Positions 22,626-32,447 of a stretch of 64,000 bases of DNA are shown one piece after another. Below the pieces are notes generated by a model, which did not search any database, was not told the origin of the DNA, and saw only the letters and a program-made list of their open reading frames with translations. Every line of letters begins with the position of its first letter. Position 1 is the stretch's first letter. The position numbers were made by a program, and so were the translations under genes. The stretch is from Trema orientale (taxonomy: Eukaryota; Streptophyta; Magnoliopsida; Rosales; Cannabaceae), in the NCBI GenBank assembly GCA_002914845.1, contig JXTC01000060.1:1103104-1167103 (forward strand). The letters run 5' to 3'.

Positions 22626-23689
22626 GAAAATTATACCCATTTTACATTATTGTTTGGTTCTTGTATAGTCTTTTATTTCTCACAAAAATAAGTCCTTGTG
22701 CTTGCAAAAGAAGGCATGCAAGTGATGTAACGCATTCACAGGGTAATAAATTACGATTTTTCATTTGAATTTATGTGAACATTACTGTTTTTTAAGTGTA
22801 AAAACATACGAGGACGACCCCCCACCCACCGCCCACCAAAAAAAAAAAAAAAATAATAACACAGGTGGACTCTCTCTAATTTTTTTTTTATTTTTTTTCC
22901 CCTCCTTTTAAACTTGCAAATTTGACCTGTTAGTGAAGTAACCTAATGCAACAGGCATGTTGGTTAGACGAAACGTAGGATTAGGTCACTTTAATTTCTC
23001 TGTCTCGAGAATTTTGAGATTATTTTATTGATCATCGTACTCAAAATCTAATTTGCTAGGTTTTTTGGGTTCCTTGACTCCTAGAGAAACCAAATGTTGG
23101 ATATTACTTGTCAGATATAGACTTTGGCTAATTACACTTATTAATCAATGATTATGCTTGCTAAATGGTTTTAGACATATGACATTAAAAACTAATCAAT
23201 GAATGATGGTTTTTATGTATTGTTGAAACAGAGCCTATGCAATTTATTACAAATCTATACTGTTGGAATTAAATCAGCTTTGAAACTGTTGGGATTGATA
23301 TAGAATTTTAATCTAGTAATGTGTAATGCACTTCTTCTTTAATCATTTTTAATCTTCTTTATTTTCCACAAAGAAAAAGAAAAAAAGATAAAGAGCACAA
23401 ATATTAGTTTAATAAGGAAAAGGAATATTACATATTAATATTATTATCTAATAAGGGTGGGGACTTGAACCTTGAACCTCAATATTAGAGGTGACACATA
23501 TTTTTTAATCATGCTAAGTCTGCAATTAATACGAAACATTATTAAAATTGTACCAAATAATATTAAGGCACCTATATCATATTTGTGAACAATGAAAACG
23601 AACCATCGACAAATAACAAGGATAAGTAGAAGGTTATCTTCATTTTCATCAATTTTCTTACTGTTGAGCCTTAATTGAGGAAGTCTTGT
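22626..23689. other. 3' flank of BXL copy B, shared with copy C
   Basis: About 700 bp here match the flank after copy C (31100-31470) in order, for example TGGCTAATTACACT, GTTGAAACAGAGCCTATGCA and TTGGGATTGATATAGAATTT. The duplicated unit that gave B and C therefore extended well beyond the gene. No gene is seen. Confidence 0.65.
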
Positions 23690-24200
23690 TTGTGATTCCG
23701 TTACTTGAAACTATCATTAAATTGATAGTTACAAAGTATATCCATTTTATAAGATCGTTTAGTATAGTCATTTTATTTCTTCACAAAATTAAGTCTCATA
23801 TATATATATATATATATATGGGTGAGGTTTCAATGGTTACTGCTATATTTACCCATCGATGGTTACTGTTTTTTTAGCCGTTAGATGAAAATCCGGTTTT
23901 AATTACATTGATAGTTGTGCAACAAAATTTATTATAATTAATTGGCATTGATATATATATGCATGCAAAAGGAGGGTATACAAGAGATATTATGTAAGTC
24001 AATCATAAAGCAAGAAAGAGTGAAGCTATGTATTATTATTATTATTACTACTATTATTATTTGTAAATTCTCTAATGGAAACATTTTAGGAAGACTCTCT
24101 CTACCTTTTTTCTGTAAGAAACTTGCAAATTTAACCAGACTAATATTATATGCAATTGTTGAGTATCCTAATGCACCAAGCTTGGTTGTTATATAAAAAT
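23690..24200 (+). pseudogene. Relic of a BXL 3' UTR and flank (dead copy 1)
   Basis: The sequence aligns with the 3' end of copy A. It shares the hairpin AACTATCATTAAATTGATAG (from 23709), then AAGTCTCATAT, GATATTATGTAAGTCAAT, GCAAGAAAGAGTGAAG and CTAATGCACCAAGCTTGGTT. No coding exon accompanies it, so most of this array member has been deleted. A MITE (23820-23943) has been inserted within it. Confidence 0.75.
23820..23943 (-). mobile_element. Half copy of MITE family 2
   Basis: GGGTGAGGTTTCAATGGTTA, then CCATCGATGGTTACTG and GATAGTTGTGCAACAAAATT, match the reverse complement of the right half of the element at 34796-35042. It interrupts the relic 3' UTR between AAGTCTCATAT and ATGCATGCAAAAG, which are contiguous after copy A. 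The other half is absent. Confidence 0.75.
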
Positions 24201-24303
24201 AAATAAATAACCATGAGGTAGTACTTTATTCTATCTAGTTTATATTGCGGAGGCCGTGTTATTAGTAGAAATCTCAAATCTTAGTATGTGAGTATATATA
24301 TAT

Positions 24304-24545
24304 GGTTGCCAATCTAATAATAATTTTTTTTACCTATGTATATGTATTTTTTTTCTTGCCGTTGGATTAACATCTAACGGTGATCCAACGATTATAATAA
24401 TGTGCATAAAAAAACGTGTATTATTAATGCTATTTTTTTCTCTTACTTTTTACTATAAAAAAACGTACATAATAAATTTTAATTGGCCAAAACGATATAT
24501 ATGTATAGGTAAAAAAAAAAAAAAAACCTTACTGGATTAGTGCCT
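24304..24545 (+). mobile_element. MITE family 1, near-complete copy
   Basis: It starts GGTTGCCAATCTAATAA and ends TTACTGGATTAGTGCC, which are inverted repeats. Internal landmarks are CGTTGGAT, GGTGATCCAACG and TTTTAATTGGCCAAAACGAT. It is set in TA-rich DNA, so a TA target duplication is possible but cannot be defined. Confidence 0.78.
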
Positions 24546-24931
24546 ATATTTATTATTAACAACATAGCAAATAAAACTATTATATCTTTAATTAACTTTT
24601 TATGAACGAAGCAGAGACGGCTCTAGAGCAGTGGAGGCAAAATCAAATAATTGTGCATCATTTTTCATGTAATCTATACTCAAAAGACTAATAATATATA
24701 ATAGTGATACGTATGCTCTATTCTGATCAAGATTTTAAATTAACTTTTAGTTGAAATGCAAAGAATAAAATAAAGTTAATAATTTAGAAAAGAATAATGC
24801 GACTCTTTTTAAGAGAACTTCTTGCTTAGAAGTATGTATCTTTTTGGCATGAAAGTATCAGAGGATGGAGCCAATATATGTATAACGTGAACCAATGAGC
24901 AAGACATAAAGGCATTGATCATACACAAATT

Positions 24932-25690
24932 GGGTCTCAGCAATGAGTCACGGTTGTTATCGAGTTTGCAACCAGCTATGCATTGTGACCAGTTTTGGGA
25001 TATATTAAGGATCCTATAGGCTAATGTACGCTTCGCACCAGTAATGATATCAAACCCTCTATCTTCTTTCTTTCTTTTAATTTGTTTTTTTTTAAGCGAA
25101 AATTGATTTACGGGAGAAGCACTAAGAATCCCAAATCCCCTATTCAACAACCCTAAAATTAAAAAGTAAAAAAATAAAATAAATACAAAGTCAATGCAAT
25201 CCAAAGGTAAATTAGAACAAAATACTTAGGATGAGTATCCACAAGGTCATGGCGAAGCAATTCCTTTGGATAATGCCGTCCTAGAAAATGGTTCATTAAA
25301 ATTTTATATAGATAAAATCCAAGATTGGGAAAAAATCTAGATAAGAAAAAAGAGCACATATCTGTGAGTCAATGATAATGATAAAAAGGAGTCGGAATCA
25401 TATCTCTTACAACTAAAAAAAATAAGAAAATCAATGTAGAAGTATGCCACCAAAGTTCTTGAGAAACTTAAATTTTGTATAAAGCCAAACAATCCGCAAC
25501 TTGATCATCTTATCTATAAATATGAGAAACCCGAAATTTCATTTACTCCAGCTTGTGAAGTATTAATACTAAATCTTTTTTCAAGGAGAAATTAATTAAC
25601 CTTAGAAGCTAAAAATATATTGATAGCTGAAAATCGAACCCATTTCACGCATTATAATTTGGTTCTTGTAGTACAATTCCCAATATACAT
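24932..25690 (+). pseudogene. Relic of BXL exon 7 and 3' UTR, split by an insertion (dead copy 2)
   Basis: Block one (24932 to about 25073) aligns with the last coding part of copies B and C: GGGTCTCAGCAATGAGTCAC corresponds to the GSRQRV segment, and TAATGATATCAA near the end corresponds to GDDIKHS. It has many substitutions and indels and no usable frame. Block two (about 25581-25690) continues with TCAAGGAGAAATTAA, the 3'-UTR hairpin (25607-25628) and TTTGGTTCTTGTA. The roughly 500 bp between them is unrelated DNA, apparently an insertion of unknown type. This is a second lost array member. Confidence 0.75.
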
Positions 25691-25975
25691 ATTTATATTA
25701 TTATATATGAATGTATAGTTTCTTATATGTTAAAAAGCTAGTACTTAACTAACAATGGGGATCAGTCAACAAAACCCAAAATCTACATTACGAAAAACTG
25801 AGCCTTCCAAATTAAGATTTGCTTTCCGTTCTTTCAGTACGTAATATTTTCATCTTAAACATTATTTAACAAAACAAACACCATCAGCATATATATTCTA
25901 TTCGATCGTTTTTTTCTTTTATTATTTTTCATTTTTTAAAAAGCAAATAGTTTAAAATAAATCTATATATATATA

Positions 25976-26196
25976 GGTTCTCAATCTAATAGATTTTTTT
26001 TAACCTATTTATAGGTATTTCTTTTTTTAGCCATTAGATCATTATCCAATAACTACTATAATTGAAAAAAAAAAATATAAAAATAAAAACTCATCATTTA
26101 ATATTTTTCTTTCTCCATCTTTTAACATGAAAAAATGTGCGATAAATTTTAATTAGACAAAATAATATTAAAAAAATACTTACTGAATTAGTGCCC
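25976..26196 (+). mobile_element. MITE family 1 copy in the promoter of BXL copy C
   Basis: It starts GGTTCTCAATCTAATAG and ends TTACTGAATTAGTGCCC. It lies about 355 bp before the conserved TGACTCAT of copy C. The corresponding point upstream of copy A is uninterrupted, so insertion followed duplication. Confidence 0.72.
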
Positions 26197-26550
26197 ATAT
26201 ATATATATCTGATCAGACTGATCGTTTCATGTTCTTCTTTTGGAGGGAAACTGATAGTTTAATATTTAATACACATGCACACTTACAACGCAAAAGGTAT
26301 TAACATTACATTTTGTTTTTTCATATTTGATGAGAGCCTTCCTAAGAAGTAAGAGATCCGATATATGACAATTCGTAATCAACTTTTAACTTTTGCCATA
26401 AACCTTTTTTTTCCCTTTCCGATTCACTTTCAAAAGTTATCGCTGGTATAACAACTAATAAAATGCACTAATAATCAACCAGCCACAAATAGCTAGCTAT
26501 ATATATATGTCTATGTATATATATATATATATGCATGCAGCGTGTTGCGT

Positions 26551-26723
26551 TGACTCATTCCACGTATATCTCAGTCTATATGATCTTTTTCTCAGTTTTA
26601 GTTCTTGTTTTAGCTTCCACAGTTTTAACATCTTATCTCGACGTACGTGGAAATCTAATCATAAAACCTATTTTCTCATATCAATTCCAACCTCTTTCTT
26701 CTTCTTCTACTTCTATATATATA
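26551..26723 (+). promoter_or_regulatory. Core promoter of BXL copy C
   Basis: TGACTCAT (26551-26558) and a TATATATATA run (26714-26723) lie 272 and about 105 bp before the start codon, as in the sister copies. An ATGCATGCAGCGT stretch just before TGACTCAT is shared with copy B but not copy A. Confidence 0.58.
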
Positions 26724-26822
26724 CCCTTTATCTCATTTCTTCCTTTCATGCAAAACCCATATCCAAAACATCAAGCTATAGTACTGAGTATTATTCCATT
26801 ACTATCATATTAACTTCTGGCC

Positions 26823-29800
26823 ATGGCCAACTACGTAATAAAAAATGGCAATTTCTCTTCACTTATTTTTCTTATCGTTTTTCTATTTTCCGTGTCGTTT
26901 TGGGCGAATGTTGCCGTTGGAACTCGGCAGCCGTTTGCATGTGACCCCAAGAACGGAGTCACGAGGGGGCTGAGGTTCTGTAAGGTGACACTGCCGATCA
27001 ATGTGAGAGTGGATGACTTGATCGGACGGCTGACATTGCAGGAGAAGATCAAGCTGTTGGTGAATGGCGCGGCTGGGGTGCCTCGGCTTGGGATTCAGCC
27101 GTACGAGTGGTGGAACGAGGCTCTTCATGGAGTTTCAAATGTGGGTGGAGGGGCTAATTTTGGTGGGTCCATCCCTGGGGCCACCAGCTTCCCTCAAGTA
27201 ATCACAACCGCCGCTTCTTTCAATGAGTCTTTGTGGGAGGAAATCGGACGGGTGAGGATTTGTCCTTTTTTTAAATATATATTTAATTAATTCCATAAGC
27301 CTAAACACTATCCTTACACTCTTTACTTTATTGCAAGCTATTTATTTGAGTGTTTGATATTTAGTGTGCTTAATATAGTTTAATATTTAGTGTGCTTAAT
27401 ATACTTTCTTTATTGCTATATACTTAGTAATATTGTTTGTTTAGTTTCAAAGTTTAAAAATAGTAGTCTATAATTTTAAATAGTTGAAAATTTTCCGCAA
27501 AAATTTTAAAAATCACATTGTGATGCAACAATCATACACGGTAATACACGATAGTTATTAGCATAAACTCTGTCATCAAAACCACATAAAAACATTGTAT
27601 TAAAGTGGTCTTAATATCAGAATGGTAATAACCATCTTTTCAATTTTAATTATCATAATTCAAATTAGTGTATTAGATTTTACTCTAAATTCATTTAAAT
27701 ATTATTCATCAACTAAATTATGACGTTATATCTGTCGCTATTAAAAAATTAGTAAAATAATTTGATACCTAGTATTATCCTATTATTTTGCTCCTTTCAT
27801 GTGGAATTTAATTCTAAATGGGACTAGACCAAGTTAAGAAGAATCCTAACGTGTGTGACATGGCTTGGTTAGAAGCCTTTGTTTATAAGAAGTCACAAAT
27901 TAATACTGAGGCAAGATGTATGAACTTTTCATATCATATGGCAACAAAAATTAAATAACCTTCAAATGTGACATTTTGAATCGATCTGTTGGGCATTCAA
28001 TACCAAAATTAATTTGGTCCATTTCATTTCCTATGTTGTTGATATGTAGGTGGTGTCTGATGAAGCAAGAGCAATGTACAATGAAGGACAAGCTGGTTTG
28101 ACATATTGGAGCCCGAATGTGAACATAGTAAGAGACCCTCGATGGGGCCGAATCCAAGAAACACCCGGCGAAGACCCTATATTGTCTGCAAAGTACGCAG
28201 TGAGATATGTAAGGGGACTCCAGGGCAACGGAGCTCGAAACAGGCTAAAGGTTGCTGCTTGTTGCAAACACTATACAGCCTACGATCTTGACAATTGGAA
28301 TGGTGTAGATCGGTACCATTTCAATGCCAAGGTATGAAAGACGTACAGATATTGTAAATTCTCTATTGGTTAATTGGTATTCTTTTGAGAACTTTTTTTC
28401 CCCCCCCTTTTTCCCAATCAATTAGACATACTAAAATTACGCCCACAAAGTATTTTAGGTGCTTTGCTCGAGGTTGTTCCACCTTTCATTTTGTAATAAC
28501 TTGTTACAATAAAGACTTATTTTGGATATGACTAATAAAAAGTGTAAAATTTATTACAACTAATAGGTTAGCAAGCAGGATTTGGAGGACACCTATAATG
28601 TACCATTCAAAGCTTGTGTGCTCGAAGGAAAGGTTGCTAGTGTAATGTGCTCATACAATCAGGTCAATGGAATACCCACTTGTGCTGACCCTAATCTCCT
28701 CAAGAACATAGTCAGGGGTCAATGGCACCTCAATGGGTGAGTTAGTCATTTCAAATTTTTTTCATTCTTTATTTACGTATTCATTTATTTCTTATAACAA
28801 AGAAACTACTTCTACAATTGTTATTGGCCAAAACAGGTACATTGTCTCAGATTGTGACTCTGTTGGTGTTTTGTACGATAACCAACATTACACTAGAACG
28901 CCAGAAGAAGCGGTAGCTGCAACAATTAAAGCAGGTTTATAAATGTGTAAATATATATATATATATTTATTTATTACCCATAATATTAATTTTCCCACTT
29001 TTGTAGGATTTTATCTTCAAACTAGTTTATTATTGAAGCACCTCTATGGTGTTAATATGCAGGTTTAGATTTGGATTGTGGGCCATTTCTAGCAGACCAC
29101 ACAGAGGCAGCTGTAAATAGAGGCTTATTAAGCGAGGTTGACATCAACAACGCCCTTGTTAATACAATCACGGTCCAGATGAGACTAGGCATGTTTGACG
29201 GCGAACCATCAAGTCAACAATTCGGAAACTTGGGCTCAATAGACGTGTGCAACCCATCCCATCAGCGGTTGGCCCTTGAGGCAGCCCACCAAGGCGTTGT
29301 TCTACTTCAAAACCGTGGCAAAAGCTTGCCACTCTCGTCCAAACGCCATAGGACTGTTGCTGTTATTGGGCCCAATTCTGATGTTACCGCAACCATGATA
29401 GGAAACTATGCTGGTAAATTCCTTATTTTTTATGAAGAAAAATATTTTTTTAATATCAATATAATCCCTTTTTATTTATGTCTTCTTATAATTATTTTTT
29501 ATGCACTTTCTTTAGGTGTTCCTTGTGGTTACACTACACCGCTACAAGGAATTGGAAGGTACGCGGGGACCATCCACCAAGCAGGGTGCACCAGTGTTGC
29601 TTGTGATAGTAACTACCTCTTTGGGGCTGCAGAGGCTGCAGCCCGACAGGCTGATGCGACAGTATTAGTAATGGGCTTAGACCAGTCCATTGAAGCGGAA
29701 TCGCGAGATAGAATCGGGCTTCTCCTACCTGGGCTCCAAGAGGAGCTCGTGTCAAGAGTGGCCAACGCCTCTAGAGGCCCAACCATATTGGTCTTGATGT

Positions 29801-30668
29801 CCGGTGGCCCAATCGATGTTTCATTTGCTAAGAGGAATCCCCATATTGGTGCCATTCTTTGGGTTGGTTACCCTGGCCAAGCTGGAGGAGCTGCCATTGC
29901 TGACACTCTCTTTGGTACCAAAAATCCAGGTAATAAGGAGTGTCCATTATGTGTCCCTCTAACTTCAATTGAACATTATAATGAAGCAACATCATAGTTT
30001 GGTCACATATAGTACTAGTGTTGCCCATTAGTCATACATTATAAATTAATGCTTTCATGTCATGTTCTCTCTTAGGAGGAAAGCTTCCAATGACGTGGTA
30101 CCCCGAAAGCTACCTAGCCAATTTGCCAATGACAAACATGGCACTGAGAGCAGACCCAACAAGTGGATACCCAGGCAGAACTTACCGCTTCTACAAAGGC
30201 CCGGTCATTTTTCCTTTCGGCTATGGCCTTAGCTATACCAAATTCTTACACAAATTAATCGAGGCTCCGCCACGTGTCTCCGTGCCAATCACTAATGCGC
30301 GGGTTACAAACTCAACGACACTAACTAACGCCGTAAGAGTTACCAACACGGATTGCAATAAGCTCTCTTTAGGAGTCTACGTTGATGTTGAGAATGTTGG
30401 GCAAATGGATGGGTCTCACACTTTGATTGTGTTCTCAAGCCCACCAGCCAGTAAATGGGCAGCCCAAAAGCAGTTAGTGGGCTTTCAGAAGGTCCATTTA
30501 GCAGCCGGGTCTCGGCAACGAGTCACGGTTGGTATAGATATTTGCAAGTACCTAAGCGTGGTGGACCAAGATGGGATCCGATGGATTCCATTGGGCCAAC
30601 ACACGCTTCACATTGGTGATGATATCAAGCACTCCATCATCTTCTTTCAAGGAAAAATCAAGTCTTAG
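26823..30668 (+). CDS. BXL1: GH3 beta-xylosidase/alpha-arabinofuranosidase, BXL1 type (array copy C)
   Basis: Secreted wall glycosidase paralogous to copy A. Exons 26823-27251, 28050-28331, 28567-28736, 28837-28934, 29063-29413, 29516-29929 and 30076-30668 join in frame to 778 aa with all borders GT-AG. Features are a signal peptide to about residue 33, [33 protein letters not shown], the nucleophile motif VSDCDSVGV (Asp near residue 299), the GH3 C-terminal domain, and an intact end with [10 protein letters not shown]. Compared with copy A it has Asn for Ser in the WWSEALHG motif and changed residues around VGGGANFGG, near the active-site entrance in the family. That could alter substrate preference, though this is inference. 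It shares more flank and intron sequence with B than with A, so B and C are the younger pair. A MITE sits in its upstream region. Confidence 0.95.
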
Positions 30669-30969
30669 AAGCTATTATAAAAATAAATAAATAAATAAAT
30701 TGATAGTTAAAAGTCATACCATTTTACATTATTATTTTGGATCTTGAACAGTTTTTTATTTCTCACAAAAAAATAATGTCTTATTTGGGTGCAAAAGGAG
30801 GGTATGCAAGAGATATAATGTAATGCACATGCAATAAAGTATGTATTTTATGTTTCAATGTGAATATTAATATAAAAACATAGGGAGACTCTCTCTACCA
30901 TTTATTTTTCCTTTTTTTTTTTGAGGGGCTCTCTACCTCTTTTTAATATCGGTGAACTTGCAAATTTGA

Positions 30970-31051
30970 CCCGTTAGTCGTTATATGGAATTTTTGAGTA
31001 TCCTAATGCACCCGTTAGTCGTTATATGGAATTTTTGAGTATCCTAATGCA
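30970..31051. repeat. Two-copy 41-bp tandem duplication in the 3' flank of copy C
   Basis: CCCGTTAGTCGTTATATGGA and the following 21 bp are repeated exactly, starting at 30970 and 31011. The unit occurs once after copies A and B, so the duplication is specific to C. Confidence 0.9.
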
Positions 31052-31865
31052 ACAAGCGTGGTAGTTAGACAAAAATAAGGATTTGGCCACTGTTGATAGC
31101 TTTTGTCTCTTCCTCAAGAAATTTGAGATAATTTCATTGGGTTCCTGCCTAATAAACCAATACTGAATATGACTTATCAGATTTTGACTTGGCTAATTAC
31201 ACTCATTAATTAATGACTTTGTTTGATAAACGGTAAGTGTCAAACATATGACATTAAAGCAAATCAATTAATTCCCCTTTAAAAATATGAAATAAAAACT
31301 TATCAATGAACGATAGCTGTTATGTATTGTTGAAACAGAGCCTATGCAGTTTATTATATAGAGCTATATTATTTGGAAATAAATCAGCCATTTATAGTGT
31401 TTCTTGAAATTGTTGGGACTGATATAGAATTTGATAAAGCAATTATAGTAATCGTATAATACACTTCTTTTTTCCCTTTTCTTTTTCCAAATATTTTCTA
31501 TTTTCCACAAATAAAAGAAAAGAAGGAAAAAAACACACGTTTAATTAGGAAAAAGGAATATAATACCCCTCAATGGGAGATGTCGGTGAGCAATGGTAGC
31601 GGATTAACACGTGAGAATTTGTACCTTGTGAGTTTGACATGGGCCAATTGATGGTGATATCTTAACGGCTAATTACTAATAACATAATATCTATCATAAT
31701 TTTCCTTTTCGTTATCTTTATTTATGTATTTTTGTATTATACTTTTTTTTCCCCCAATAAGAAGTTTCTTTAGTTTGCTATCTCACCCAATTAGCAGTTA
31801 GTTCACCACCCTTTAACCTCATCTTCACCCACCCGCTATCCCAAAGAGGGCAACGTTAGATAAGG
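31052..31865. other. Intergenic DNA between BXL copy C and the endosulfine gene
   Basis: The first 400 bp is the flank shared with copy B. The remainder is AT-rich with no coding potential that I can support. Confidence 0.5.
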
Positions 31866-31872
31866 TATAAAG
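31866..31872 (+). promoter_or_regulatory. Candidate TATA box of the endosulfine gene
   Basis: TATAAAG lies about 290 bp before a likely 5'-UTR intron (donor at 32154, acceptor ending 32435) and 580 bp before the start codon. A long pyrimidine-rich leader follows, as in many plant housekeeping genes. The evidence is motif and position only. Confidence 0.35.
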
Positions 31873-32447
31873 TATCCGAAATTTGCCATTTATAACCTTT
31901 TTTGTCATTGGCTCTCTTTTCCCATCTAAATACATGTATTGAGATTGCACCCCACCCCTCCAAAATTTATTTTATTTTTTACATGTATAGAGACATATTA
32001 GATATAAATATCGACATAAATTCTTATCTCCCCTTCTCACTCAACCATATATTCTTCTCTCATTTCCCTTTATTTTTCCTTCCAATTATATTGCTTCTTT
32101 TCCTCACTTCTCCTCTCATTTCCTTTGCATCTGTCACTTTGCTCTTCCACAAGGTAATTCCAAGATCCTTATCTCTCTTTTTTCTCCTACCATTTTTTTT
32201 TTCTTAGGGTCCTTATAATTTGCTTTCTTGGGTTATAAACTGTTTGCCTTTATATTTTGGCTTGAGGTGAGCTCCTTCCACTTTGTTTCTGTTAAAGCTT
32301 CCCTCTTATTTCTCTCTCTATTCTCAGTTTTTGTCATTATACTTGTTAAATCTTTTGTGGGCTTTTCCAATTTTGTTACAATTTCTCCTTGCTTTCGTGA
32401 TTGAAAGAAACGAGTACTTAATTCTTATCTTGCAGGAGAGCTCTAAG

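Noticed and set aside
24590..24931. Possible retroelement fragment around CAGAGACGGCTCTAGAGCAG
   Set aside because: The phrase vaguely recalls a common plant repeat, but I found no ends, duplications or coding traces to support a call.
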